64,000 nt of DNA, taken from Coenobita brevimanus. Lineage: Eukaryota; Arthropoda; Malacostraca; Decapoda; Coenobitidae. The notes below the pieces were generated by a model. That model had not been told where the DNA came from. It made no database searches and worked only from the letters and a program-made list of their open reading frames with translations. Shown one piece after another: positions 13,476-28,300 of this stretch. Made by a program: the position numbers and the translations under genes. How positions within the stretch are numbered: the first letter of the stretch is position 1; each line of letters begins with the position of its first letter. The stretch lies in the NCBI GenBank assembly GCA_032717465.1, contig CM064684.1, positions 1,146,001-1,210,000 on the forward strand. The letters are read 5' to 3'.

Positions 13476-16330
13476 TAGTCTTATGTGATCAGTTATTTTG
13501 AAAGTTGTGCATTAAAAATAAGATTGTGTTATATATGTGGTACTTGAAGTATACAGCATTCTTGGGTTATGAGAGTTGCTGAGAAGATTAACTTCTATGC
13601 AACTTTTAACCCTTTTTTCTGCTTTCTGTTTTGATTTCAGTACTGCATGCTTGTTAAAAGCACTTTTTCTGTTTATTTTTTTAATCCTATTCAACCCTTT
13701 GTTATTAGGAAAATTTGGTTGTATTGATGATTGTGCCAGTTAGTTTTCTGAATCACTGCTTCAAGCAGACTCTCAATCACAAACACAACCACCCCATCAG
13801 CACAAATATCCACATGCAATATTAACCTTGCACTCGAAAAGCCGTCAGTGATGAAGTGGTGTCCCCTTGCCCTGTGGATCATTTGCCCTTCAGGACTGGT
13901 AAAACATGGCTTGAACTCGTATAGTAGAGTTGCTCACCCATGTTGTATGAGCCAGCATGCAGCTACAGAGAATGCATACAAACTGGATGTTTATGAAATA
14001 TGGTACATATGTCAGTCTCAAAGCAGAACATATTGTATGTGATACAGACTGAACTCACTCCTCAGCTCCTGTGTTATGTTGATTTTGTACAATTAAAGCA
14101 GGTTAAACATTACCTATATCCCCACCTTCCGTCACCAGAATGCCGTCAGGTTGTTTTCGCTTCGTCAGGACAAGCTGGTGGGGAACAGTGTGAGCAGTAG
14201 CAGTAGTAGCAGCAGCAGTAGCAGCAGCAGCAACAAGGAGGTGGTGCGGGTGTGGATACGAGAGCAGGCACAGCGACTCAACCAACAGTACTTCACAACA
14301 GAGTTGCAGGGAGCGTCACACCCTGCGCTTAGTGTCCTCAACAGACTCATAGCTGCCATACAGCAGCTTGAGCAGGAGGTCAGTTATATGGTGATAATGT
14401 TCTGTATCTCATGCACACCCACCTTTGATGTTCTTATCACCCACAGCTGCTATACAACTGTTTGAGCTGGGTGTCTGTGTGGAAATTGCTGTTGTGTTTT
14501 ATGCTTGTGAGCTTAAGATAGTGTAAGGTAAGGATTAGTGAATTGGAAACAGATTAATTTGGAAAGCTTGCAGAGTGCATACATGGAATGCAAGTGTGTG
14601 TGGTGTTTTAAGGATATTGACCAGTACTGGTAAGAAAGGTAGGTGGTAAGTGGGGGCACTCACTATACATTCAGTTGATGTAACATTGCCTTCATATGAC
14701 TACACTGAATGACAAACCTAATTATTTCCTGCAGCCCAGGAAACTGGGTGGTAGCTGAATGACGATGTGATACCTGGTGGTCTGTTGGATTAAGATGCAC
14801 AACCAGGTGGGGTGTGTAAGTGTTTTGCATCCAAAGGGTGGCTAGGGTTTATTGTTCACACGGGCGAGGGAGGTGGGTCACCTTTGCCTTAAATGTAGGG
14901 ACTAAGTAACGTAGCTCTGGTCTCCTCTGCTCCTGAATGGGCAAAAGGGAGAGATTCAGCTTGGTGGGATTTGAATGGAGAATGAGCAGTGGAAAAAAAA
15001 AAAAAATGGCCAGGGTGAATGCATGAAAGGGGTTGTAGTGAGAGTATATCAAAAGTTAAGAAAACAGTGAAGAGATAAGCTTCTGTTAAGAGAAGAAAGA
15101 CAAATGTATGGTAAATTAATTATCCATCCATCCATCCATCATCCAATTCTACGTTGCCCCATGAGAAGTGTAGAAGCCCGGGGCTAGGTAATTTGGTCCT
15201 GACATTTAAGATGAGAGTGACCAACCTCACTCATCCCTGAGTGGCATTACATGAGCAGTAACCCCAACCACCCCTTGGATATAAACCTTCACCGGCTCAA
15301 TCCGATTGGAGTGCTGTAATTACCCACTAAACCACCAGGTGCCATAATTTGGTTATATGGTTACCACCCAGTGTAGTAAATGGTTTCCTGGTGTACAGGA
15401 AACCATTAGGCTTGTCGCTCAGTGTAGAGTCACCCATAGGCAGAAGGAAGAGGAAAGAATGAAAGAAAGAAAGACAAAAGATGGAATGTAAAGTCATCCG
15501 TAGGCAGAATTTACTAGGTAGAAAAATATTAATTACTCTCAAAATAAGATATTACATTGACGTGCAAAAATGTGGAAATGAGGGTGGGAAGAAAAGCTGA
15601 TAATGTGATGGGTGAATGTAAGACCACGAGGAGATGGAAAGAATGTTTGAAATGACGATGCATGGGAACGGTCCATGCAGAATGTTAATAAATGTGATTG
15701 GTCCTGGGTTTGAATAGAGAAGGAATGTTTTGGCTGAAAATGTGACATGAGAAGTGAAGAATGGGAAGGCAGCAGGTATTGAAGTTTATGCAAGGATGAT
15801 TGAATGTAGGACACAACGTGGAGTTGAGTGTTTGATGAGAATTTATCATAAAGCTTGAATGAGTTGAATTGTACCTTCAGCATGCAAGGAGGCTATGATT
15901 GTGCCTGTTCAAAAGTTACAGATAATCAGAGTGAGTTCAAATATTATTGTGGTATAAGTCTGCTAGGAGTTATAGGAAAAGTATATGGAAGACTTTAGAA
16001 CAGAGGTCATAAATGGTTATCTACCATTGACCCCAAAAGATACCACCATGAGAGTTAAGCATGGCTACAAGCTTGGTAAGTAATCACACAATCATCACTC
16101 AGGCAGGAAACATTCAGCCACAAGTAGATAGAGCCAAAGTGCAGATGGTGACACTCACATACTCTGTAAACAAATCTTATGACACATCTTAGTTTTGTTT
16201 TTTTTCACAGCCTCTTCCAGCAGCTGTTGGGAAGAAATTAGTTGGTTTGGGCTCCCAGTTTGGTTATCAGTCCATATAAAACATAAGCTATACCATGGTC
16301 TACTCCAATACCCTACGGTGAAACATGGCT

Positions 16331-16369
<39 letters not shown>

Positions 16370-19300
16370 GCGAATAGAAGGGTGCAAGGAATAAATGTGT
16401 TGGGAGAGTTGAATGATTCTTTGATCACGAAGGAGGAAGTGGAGAAGGCAGTAAAGGAGATGAAAACAGGGAAAGCTGCAGGTATGGATGGGTGTGCTGT
16501 GGAATGCCTGAAGGGTGGTGGAGTGACTATTGATGACTGGTTAGTAAGATTGTTGAATGTGTGCTTTGAGAAAGGTATGGTGCCAATTGACTGGGCAAGT
16601 GCTTGTGTGGTCCCGTTGTATAAAGGCAAGGGTGATAAGTATAAATGTACTAGCTTTAGGGGTATAAGTCTGTTGAGTGTTGTAGGTAAAGTGTATGGTA
16701 GAGTGTTAATTATGAGAGTTAGAGAGGGTACAGAGGGAGTGATTAGTGATGAGCAGTGTGGCTTTAGGAGAGGGAGGGGATGCATTGATCAGGTGTTTGC
16801 TGTGAGACAAGTGTGTGAAAAGTATTTAGCGAAAGGCAAGGATGTGTTTTGGGCATTTATGGATTTAGAGAAAGCGTATGATAGAATTGATAGGGAGGCT
16901 TTGTGGACTGTTTTAAGATTGTATGGACTTGATGGTAGGTTACTAAAAGGGGTGAAAAGTTTTTATGTAAATAGTAGAGCGTGTGTAAGAGTGGGAAATG
17001 CTGTGAGTGATTGGTTTCCCATGAGAGTGGGGCTGTGACAGGCATGTGTGATGTCGCCTTGGTTGTTAAACATTTACATGGATGGTGTTGTAAGGGAGGT
17101 GAATGCAAGAGTTTTAGGTGGTCTGAATCTGGTAAATGTTGATGGAGGAGAGTGGAATCTGAAGCAGCTGCTGTTTGCAGATGATACTGCACTGGTGACT
17201 GATTCAGAGGAGAGATTGAGACAGTTGGTAAAGGAGTTTGGAAGGGTGTGTGAAAGGAGGAAATTGAAAGTAAATGAGAATAAGAGTAGTGATGAAGTGT
17301 ACGAGGTTGGTAGATGGTAGGGGGATGAATATAGTTTTGAATGGTGAGTTGCTTGAGGAGGTAGATTGTTTTAAATATCTAGGGTCACATGTTGCTGTGG
17401 ATGGAAGAATAGATGCAGAAGTGAAGTTTAGAATAAATGAAGTAGGAAAGGTGCTGGGAGGAATGAAAAAAGTGTTTAAATGTCGTTCGCTTAGAATGGA
17501 TGTAAAGAGAAGGCTGTATGAAGGGTGTTGTGGTACCGACTGCATTATATGGGGCTGAAACATGGAATATGGGTGTAGCAGAGAGGAAAAGTTTGAATGT
17601 AATGGAGATGAGATGTCTGAGGAGTATGTGTGGAGTGACACGTATGGATCGAGTGCGAAATGATAAAGTGCGAAGGAGAACTGGAGTTGTTCGGGAGATG
17701 GCTGGTAGAGTTGAGAAGAGGGTGTTGCAATGGTTTGGGCATATGGAGAGAATGGATAATGAGCGATTGGTGAAAAAGATAACTAGATCTGATGTGAGAG
17801 GTGTAAGGCTGAGAGGAAGACCACGAATAGGATGGATGGACAGTGTGAAGAGAGCGCTGGATGCGAGAGGGATGTCTGTTGAGCAAGGAAGAGTGGCTGT
17901 GTGTGACAGAAATAAATGGAGAGAAATTGTGAATGAATAAGTGATGACGCAGCCCTGAGGGGATATTCTCCCGCATTTGGTCTGATCAGCTAGTCAGGTC
18001 AGGTGCGGGTAAGGGGATGGGCCTGTTATGATGTGGCAGGGGTAAACCAGTTCTGCTGTCGGGCCCTGCTGCGGATGTCACTGATTGCATTGTGCAGTTG
18101 ACCCTTGTGCGGTGTGATGCGGTGAGGATCTGTCCGTTCTCCCCTTTGGAGCTAAGATGCGAATGAATGTGTTTGAATGGATGAGTAAATGGAGAGTGAG
18201 TCATCCTGTCTCGGCTACCTCCCTTTCCTTGGGGGAAGCAGCCTAGGTATATAGATAGATAGATAGTATTTTTTATGCATCATTAGAGTGAGTTAGGAAG
18301 ATATCAAAATGTATGGTGGTTGATGAATTGGTAGAGGATATGTTTTAAAATATTAATTATCAGTACAACAGACTGGAGAAAACGTGTTAGAAAGACTGAA
18401 AGATTTTTGTAGTGGATCAATTTTAAAAAGATGACAAGGTAAATATGGAATGATTATCAAGTGAGTTTAAAAAGTGAGAGGATACAAGGTAGGCCAAAAA
18501 GGTGGATAGGTATGGTAAATGAATGTGAGAAAGGAAGTTGTGAAAGTTGATGAGGCTAGGGAAGTGACGGGAGGTTGAGTTGCTTGGATGAATTATGTAC
18601 GGCATGGAGGAGTAAATACATGACTGGGGTTTGATACTCCTTTATTAACTTGATAATTGATGGGTTGGCTGTGTAGTGGGTATGTAGGGAAAATTGTATA
18701 CTGTTTTAAAAAAAGGTAGGAGAGGGGAGTATATGCAGATAGTAAAGGCCTATGAGGTAGACCCAGGATTCAAGGGGCTTGAATGACTTGTGAATTAGTG
18801 TGTGGCTCTTTTCACTGGGCATGCTAATGATAATTCTCCCACTTTTTGTACCATTTTTCTAAATTATTTTGGATCATACTTCACCCCGTTGTTAGGTAGG
18901 AAGAAAAGTGTCATGATAGTTTTTTTTTTTTTTTTAATGCGAGGAAGAAGGAACCAAAGGCCATGAGCCCGCATTACAGTTCGCTCCAAGAGAAAAACAA
19001 AATACAATAGAGAGCCAAATTGAAGATCCGATCATTTTGAGATGCCTGGACACACTGCGTTTGAAAGACTGGAGATCATAGGCAGCATGTAATACAGACA
19101 GAGGGAGACAGTTTCAGAGTTGACCTGTTGCATAAATGAAAGACTGGGAGTAACAGTTAACTCTTGCATTAGAGAGTTGGACAGAAAAGGGATGAGAGTT
19201 TGCTGCCAGACGGGTGCTACGCGCCCGTCGTAGAGGTGGAGGAATGCAAGCAGACAGTTCAGAGGAGCATTGACCATTAAAGTAGTGATAGAAAAGAGAT

Positions 19301-22300
19301 AAAGATGCAACAGTGCAGCGAAGAGACAGAGGTTGAAGGGAGTCAGTAAGAGGAGGAGAATTAATGAGACGAAAAGCCTTTGACTCCACCCTATTGAGAA
19401 GAGCTGTATGTGGGGAGCCTCCCCACACATGAGAGTTGTACTCCACACAGGGGCGGATAAAACCCCTTTATAGAGTCAACAATTTTGCAGGGGTAAAAAA
19501 AGAGCGGAGTGTAGAGTATCCTTTTAACTTTTAATTGTTATGTCTGTTTTGTTGCAGTCAAGCCAAACATTGTTGTGATGCACTGTAAACTGGTGTGACA
19601 GAACAACTTTAGTTCGATTGGGGTGATCCATTCTGGGCTTGTGTGGTTCCTGCTGTGCTGTCTTCAACTGTCAACTGATATCTGCATGTTATTATGTTAT
19701 AGCCGAGCAATGCTGTTGAAGCGCTGCGGGAGGTAAGCCGGATTGTGACAGAGAGCGACATCAGTCCATTTGAGGTGATCCACTCCGGGCTGGTGCGGTG
19801 CCTGCTGTGCTACCTGACTGCTGGGGACAACACCTCCCTGTCCCTGACCCATGATGCCACGCTGCTGGCCGGCGCCGGCACTGCAGAAAATGGCACCACC
19901 TCCACTGCCACCACCACTGCCACCCCACGCCACCTCAGACTCAGGAATTTTCTTCACGTCTTCCTCGGCTGCCCAGTAAGCATAGAGATTGACCAGTAAA
20001 CACTCATGTAGTATTTAAAGGGCTATTTGTAAAGTTTGATCACAGTATTTTGAATGGCTTTAATTTAGATATTGTGCGATATAGTTAGTGATATGAACGA
20101 TCAGGTGTGATTGATGATCTGGTAGGATGAATCCAAGAGTTTGAATGGTTGGAATAATAGTCAAGTTGGTCTTATTGGACAGATCGATGATAGTTCGTGT
20201 GATTATTGTTATTGTTATTATTATTAGATGATGATGAATGATGATTATCTTCATCATCCTGGTTTGGAGAGTTCATATTTGATTGGTTAATTTTGTGGAT
20301 TACATGTCTATGGTATTAAGTTTAAGGTGAGGCATATGATACAAAGCCTGACATGAGGCAGTGTCATATCGTATGAGATACAGTACACTATTTGCCATGG
20401 AAGTGAAGCATGTGACATCAAGTTTGAGGAGAGACATTACTGTGAATTAAAGAGGGGAAATCATTGGGATTTCCATCCATCCATCCATCATCCAATCCTA
20501 TGTTACCCCATGAAGAGCGTAGGAGCCCGGGGCTAAGCAAGTTGGTCCTGACATTTAAGATAAGAATGACCAGCCTCACTCATCCCTGAGTGGCATTACT
20601 TGAGCAATAAACCCCAACCACCCCTTGGATGTCTTCACCGGCTCAATCCAGTTGGAATGCCTTAATTACCCACTAAACCATCAGATGTCATAACTTGGTT
20701 ATATGGTTACCACCCAGCATAGTCAATGGTTTCCTGGTGTACAGGAAACCATTTGGCTTGTCACTCAGTGTAGAGTCACCCATAGGCAGAAGGAACAGGA
20801 AAGAATGAAGGAAAGAAAGAAGATGGAGTGTAAAGTCACCCATAGGCAGAAGGACAAGGAAGGAATGAAGTAAAGAAAGACAGAAGAGGAAGGAACGTAT
20901 GGAGAGTTTGACTTCTGTAATCAGTGATTCACCCTCTCCTCCCACCCATGATACCTCCAGACAACTTATTCCCCTAAGAATTGAGAGAATTGGATATAGT
21001 CTTCATTTACCCCACTGCTGATTGGGCATTTGTTGAACTAAATTACCTGGAAACAGCACAGGTAATATGTAAAAGACTATTATTGTTGTGATGGGGTTGA
21101 ATTTGGATTGAGATATTTAGTATTGCATTTGGCAGAAAGTTTGAAGAAAAGAACTTAGTATATAAAGTTTGGAATGGGGCACATGGTATTAATTTTAAGA
21201 CAAGTCATTCAGCATAAGTTTGAGTCATCATGATGCTCATAAGTGTGGATGATTATACTTGTGGTGTAGAGTCGGGATTTTTTAAACTTAAATGTTGAGC
21301 AAATGAGTGTGTGAGCCATTCAGTTGGGCTGACTTTAGGCACTTTCTCCTGTTACTATTCTTTCTCTGACTATAAAGACCCTACCTCATTCCATCTTAGG
21401 GTGGGAAAAGAAGTAAGGATGGTGATTTTTCTAATTTAGGTTTCTGTCCACCCCATATAAAGGAGAGGAAAAGAAGTGTGGGTTTGGACTTCATCATTCA
21501 TTCATTGCCAGACGCCATATATCCCAAACGGGGTGGCCAACGGCTTAGAGTTAATTGTTTCACAGGGAGGGGCACTAATCCTCCACCAACCCCACTTGAC
21601 ACGTAGGGATGCCAACAGCATCTGGTGTTCCAAGGCGGTCACCCATCCAAGTACTAACCAGACCCAACGTTGCTTAACTTCGCTCATCGGACAGGAAGCG
21701 GACTTGATCAGTGAATTTCAGCGGCTGTGTTGATGGTATTAAGTCTGAGGTGAAGCATTTGGCATGAAGTTTAAGATAAAGCATCTAGCATGAGTTTGAG
21801 TAAGATGTTTGTCATAATTTTCATTGCTGTTTGCTTATGGCATTTTTCAGGTTAGCCCAATGAGTGTGGGTCGTGTTGATGCGAGCCAGGTTGGTGTGTT
21901 CTCAGCACTAATCAGTAAGCTCAATGGGTGCGTCAACCAGCTGGAGCAGTTCCCCGTCAAGGTGCACGACCTGCCTGGCACTGCCCTGGCTGGTGTTGGA
22001 CGTGGCGGCTCAACCTCCGCCATCAAGTTCTTCAACACACACCAGCTCAAGGTAGGACAATTATTTCATGGTAAAATTTCACCCACCTATATGTCCAGTG
22101 TTCTGGCCCCAGGCTTATATGAGTGTGAAGATGGTGATTGTGGACACTTGACCCCACTATATGATCAGATTACATTTATGGAAAATAAGTTGGATTTGAT
22201 TATATATCAAATGTAGGAATTATAGTGAGATTTTAAGTGAAAACGAAGATCATATGTTAAAGATGGGTGCTCCCCAGGGAATCTCAGCAATCAAATAAGC

Positions 22301-25300
22301 AAAAATGATCACACGTTGAAAACAGATGCTAAAATGTTAAGATAGCATAAGTGAACGATCACGTGACGAGGGATTGCATTGTATGGTTGGGTTTGAACGT
22401 AGTGATAGTATTGACAATATGCATAATCATGCCCATTTGTTTTTTTCTGATATTATTGATGGTGAAAACATGACTAATGGAGAGAGGGATGGCATTGGTG
22501 ATGGATGGAATATCTCAAATTTGTTGTATGCTGATGATGCAGTGCTACTTGCAAATACCGGACAAGAGCTTAGTAGAATAGTGCAGAGTTTTGTAGATGT
22601 CTGTGAGTGTCGTGTCTTGAGAGTAAATGTAGAAAAGAGTAAAGTGATGGTTATTGAGAGAGAAGGTGACTCCCAGTGTGATGTTAATGAATGGAGAGAG
22701 ACTGGAATTGGTGAGAGTTCAAATACCTGGGTACAGTGATAGAAAAGAGGAAAATTTGCAAAAGAAGTGGAAAGACACAAGGAAGGAAAGTAGCTGGTGC
22801 TATGAAGGCCATGATAAGAAACAGAGGCTTGAGTGTTGCACCTGCATGAGGCTTACATGGAGGAGTGTTGGTGCCAACTTTAACATATGGATGTGAGACT
22901 CTAATGTGGCAAGAAAATGAGAAGTCAGGAGTAAGAACAGTGGAGATGGGACTACTGAGGAATGTATGTGGAGTACAGAGAGTGGATAGGATATGGAATA
23001 ATGTGATTCGTGAACGACGAGGAATGAGAAAGTCTGTGGACACCAGAATTGAAGAGAGTGTACTGAGATGGTTTGGACATGTGGAGAGAATGGATGACAA
23101 CAGAGTGGTGAGAAAGTCATATCTGAGCAAATTTGAAGGAGGGAGGAGGCAAAGTAGGCCAAGAAGGTGGAGGGATATGGTGGATGAGTGTGTAAGGAAG
23201 AGAGGTATGGAAGTTGGTGAGGCTAGGGAACTGACGAGAGCAAGCTGGCTGGATGAGTTTTGTACGGAGAAGCTCATGACCAGGGATTTGGCACCTCATT
23301 TTAACATGACAGCGTTTGGATTGGCGCTATCAGTTAGGTATATGTGAAGTTACAGATTTTTTTTGATGTAGCCAGGATTTTGAGGACTTGAATAATGAGT
23401 GAATAGAGGCACGGCCCATTGAATTGGGCAAACTTTGGCTGACTGGACATTGCTGCTTCTCACCCTGCTACAGGATGGGAAAGGAGGTCTGGATAATGAT
23501 GATGATGAATAATTTTTGGATCCTGCCTCACCCAATCCATAGGTACCAAAAAAATCTGGATAGTACAGTACAGTTGTTGATTACGGTGATGACAGTAAAG
23601 CATCGTTATGTTTCTGCTTTACTCTCTGCAGTACACCTTACAGCAGCATTCATACAGCAGCTGAAAGGAACAGTTAGTGACAGCCATTGTTGTGATGGTG
23701 GTGGGTGTTGTCATAGTAGCGGTGATAACAATATTGTACATTATCATCATCATGTATTTTTGTCCTCAGTGCAACCTACAGCGTCACCCGGACTGCAGCC
23801 GAGTGAGACAGTGGCGTGGTGGGCCGGTGAAGGTGGACCCCTTGGCGCTGGTGCAGGCCATCGAGCGCTACTTGGTTATTAGGGGTTATGGCCGCCTCAG
23901 GGACGACGACGACGACAACTCTGATGATGACAACAGTGATGAAGACATTGATGACACTCTGGTATGATTTTTACATTGGTAGGGATTGTTTTTTTTTTAC
24001 TGTGGTAGGTTTATGTGGTGGAACCAGGAGTCCAAGGGGTTGTGTGTTGTGTGAATGATTACATGGCTTGTTCACTGAGCATGCCGTTAATAGGTCTCCT
24101 TCATTCATGCTTTATCTTTTCTTGTTTTGTGGACCCTACTTCAGCCCACTTCAGGTGGGAAAAGGAGTCTTAATGATGGCGATAATATGACAGTGGTGGT
24201 GGTGATAACATATGTCAAAGGCTTCTTCGGAGTAGAAGGACTAACTTTGACTCGTGTGTCTCTCAGGCGGCAGTATCAGTGAACCAGAGTGCGTCAAGCC
24301 ACAAGCTGCAGTTTGTGATCAATGACCACGTGCTGCCCTACAACATGACTGTCTACCAGGCCATCCGCCAGTACTCTGGACCCTCCGACTCTGCCACTTC
24401 CGAACCAGACACCGACACTGACACGCCTATCTCACACTCAGCGATATGGCTGCAGACCCACACTATATACTACAGGTATGCTTAGGTAGTGGGTGTACTG
24501 GGAAGCAGTAGTACCTTGAGATGGTTTGGCCATGTGGAAGGAATGGAAAAAGGAATTTATTAAAAGAGTGAATTATGTGAAGGAGGGAGAGGGAGACCCA
24601 GGCTGAGATGGAGGGACAGGATGGAAAGGTATGAGTGAATGGTTGTAGAGAGGGCAGCCTGATGGCAGAGAACAGAGTGACGTGGAGGCTGTTCATTTGT
24701 AGCCACTCTCTTAGGAAGATGTCTGGCTATAGATACACAGTGATATATTTTTTATTGGGAATATTTGTTCCTACTTTATTCTGTTCCAGGCCACTTAATG
24801 ATGTGTACTGGCATTCCTTAACTGTCTTCTTCATGTGTGAATATAGGATCAGACTTCATTTTGCTATATGTGATAAAATAGAACTAACTAGATGTAATAT
24901 ATTTGAAGTTACATGTGTGAAGAGTTACCCAGACAATATAAGAACATAAAGAGGATAATTGTAGTAGGCTGGATGGCCCATGCTAGACAGCTTGTATCTG
25001 TACTACTAGAATATCACAGGGAAAGCAAAGGAGAATGTTCTCTGCTAATGAAATGGATGTGTGCTGCTATACTATGTTGAATGGAGTTGTGGATTGCAAG
25101 CCACAGCTCAGTCTGGGTAGCCTCGTGTTGCGAGCCACAGCTCAGGCTGTGCTGGCCGTGCATCACCATAACTACTCCACCCCTATACAAAGATGGAGAG
25201 AGATTTTTCTCTTTTCACCAGATGATGCCATGGATGTCTATCTTCAAGTTTATAATAACAAAAAAATAATAATAATAATAATTTTTTACTGTTCCCCTAC

Positions 25301-28300
25301 GTAAACTTACGCATTGCCCTATGCAAAGACGGAGTTGTTGTTGTTGTTGTTTTAGATGATGCCCTGGATGTTTATCTTCAAACATAAAAAAAAAATAATA
25401 ATAATTTTTTTGCACAGGATAATTAAAAAAAATAATAATAATAATAATTGCCCAATCCACGGGTTAAAGGTCTGGGTTGTGATGAGTCAGTAAAAGTAGG
25501 TGTTCCCTGTGTCTGAGGAACACCACTTTGTCACTGAAGAAATTACCAGCATTGCAAACTCCAGAGTTGCAAGTGATTGCCAGCTAGTTCAATATGGAAG
25601 TCAGGCTACCCCTGTGCAGACCAGAAGTTGCATATTTCTAAAATCTCTCTTGTGCTAGTTATCGATACACCACACGTAAGGTCTTTGTGATATTATTCTT
25701 CAGTAGTTATACTAATATTCTAGATAAGCTTTAATGTGATAAATGCAGTAAAACAGTTGCTAGAAGCTATAAAAGACACCAAGTATGACAGTGTTCATCA
25801 CATATACATGTGACAGTGTTCATCACATATACATGTCTGTAACTGCACCTTTGGTTTGAAACCCACACAATTTAGTTTTTTAAAAGAACAATGCTTCATC
25901 TAAAAAATGCTGAAGAAAATCTGTAAGCTTTTTCATATGAAAATTGTACATTGTTTAAAGCCAAAAACATGCAGAGACAAGACCGCCAGCCGAAATCCCA
26001 TGATGGCGACGGCTTCAAAGTACCGCTTGCGATAGAAAGGAAACAATGATTTCATTTTTTATAATTCATCTTATAGGATACTAAGTTAGCTTGTAACAGC
26101 TGAGTTCATGATTTTAAAAATAACACAAAGGATCACTTATAAATTTTCAAAATACTGTACAGTATATTATATATTAGGAAAAAAAGCCATAGTAGAAGAA
26201 AATGCCAACCAGCTATTTTTTGGAGCCATCCACTTCAAAAAAAGCCTGATTCGAAGAATTTGACATTAAAAAAGCCAACCTTGCAATCCTGCCCTGCGGG
26301 GCAGGTGACGCACGGGGGTTTTTGTTTATGGTTGGAACATATGATCTTAAAGCCGTTTCGTGGTGATATATTGTATTAAAGAATCATTACATGTTTCTTA
26401 TAAGCCTATTTTTTTTTTCTCTCTCTCTCTCTACAAATAAATGAAATGGATGAGAAGTAAAGCTTACTGATATTTAACCCCTCCACGCCGACCTATTTAT
26501 TGCTTGGTCATTCTTTCAGTATGACCATTTTTCCAAAAATTACCTGTTTTCATACCCAAATATCTCTGAAACTATAGCAGTTAGGGAAACAAATTAAAGA
26601 CCATATTACTCACCAACTTTTCTTCATGTGAAAGACAGTATCCCCAAGACTGTAGGTCATCAAGTTGATGAGTTAGGATGTGATGAAAAGAAGTAATGTA
26701 TGGTGGAACAAAGTCGGATGTGTTTGTGCGTTTGCATGCGACCCTGATTTTGGTTTTGCCCTTGACGTGATAACTTCCCCGTTACTAGATAAACTAGACA
26801 CAGTGGCATCCAAGGCATGCACTACGACACTGTCACAGTCCTTCCCTAGTAACCTTGGAAAGAGGCTTGGCAGGGCTGGATGAGGCAAGGTGTCCACATG
26901 TGGCAGCAACGGAATGGGACAAGAGGTTTAGGAAAAAATCATCCTACACCTGGCAAATTCACAGTGATGACTGAGGTATGCTTGCCGTGGGTTGGAGGAG
27001 TCACTCCAGAACCTTTGGTGACGAGATCAAGTGGCAGCCACTTCAGACTGTGCTGTGAAAACAGTTGCAGCTCCTACCGACACCCAGTGGCCTCCTGCTG
27101 CCTCTTTTGCATCAGTCCTTACCAACACCCAGCAATTCGGGGTTAATAATAATAATAATAATCGTCCCAGAACAGAGATGGTAGACTCAGACCATCAGTT
27201 TTTGCTTCTGTTTGACAATAGTACAGCCTCTCTTCCTTATAGGAGTGAGTAAAAATGTTGTTATTTCTCTCTCTCTTATAGTGACACAGAGGGCACATAC
27301 AAAGAATGGGGTTTAGTTGACCGACTTTCCTGTTGAAAATTAAATAATTGGGCGAAGAATGGCAGTTTTTCCTTGATTAGTGACATCAGGAATTACCTAC
27401 CCACACCTTGTACTGGGCACATGGGTATAGGTGTAGGAGGCATCTGAAGTGTAGGCAAATGCATATGGATATTTATTCCATGAACCTACTGTGTAAAAAC
27501 ATTTAAGAATGCATATAAGGCCAATTCAGTACAACTGTTTCTCATAAATGTCCACTCCCAGGTAGGATCAAACCCAGATCTGGATTATGGTAGATACTCA
27601 CACTACAGACCCAATGATTTTAGCCACCTTGGAATGAATACTGTAAATGGCCCATTGCACTGGACACTGTCAGTAACTTGTACATTTATATTTTATATCA
27701 CAGTATTGCTTACCCACTTGAAATACTGGGAAATGTGAGTTAGGTAAATGGCTGAGAGAGAGAGGTATTGGAGCTAACAGTGTTAGGGAATTTAAAAGAA
27801 GTCAGGCTGGCTGGATGAATTTTGTGTGGAGTGTATGGCCAGGTCTTGGTATAACATGACAGTTGTCAAATTGACTCATGCAGAATGTTTTTTGACCAGT
27901 CAAGTGTAGCCAATATTCTGGGAGCTTGAATGGTGAGTAAATGGGTGTGTAACTCATTCATTTGGCCAAACTTTGGTTAGTGTTTTATTTTGTCAAATTC
28001 TTTATGGCTCTCGGGCCTTACCTCACCACACTTTAGGGTGAGAAAGGAGGTCTGGATGATGGTATAATGATGAAATGGTTTTGGTGTTGAAGATGACTAT
28101 GCTTTAATATGTATGTTTTCTCACAGACCAGTACAGGAGGAGGAACCAACCAGAAGCTCAGGGGGCAGGAAGGGAAAATCTGGAGGCTCCAAAACCAGTC
28201 CTAAGAAGAAGGCTGATGCCTTGGTGGGAGGTTTGTACCTTCATTATACTGCGTTTTGTACCACGGTCTTACATTGCATTTTGCCATGTTGCACCATGCT

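Noticed and set aside
19558..19678. Mutually exclusive alternative exon 7
   Set aside because: In-frame TAG and loss of the 3' half with its donor argue for a relic.
21611..21735. Genuine 5S rRNA gene
   Set aside because: Sequence is diverged from a working 5S rRNA, it continues directly into a SINE body and LINE-type tail, and no T-run terminator follows.
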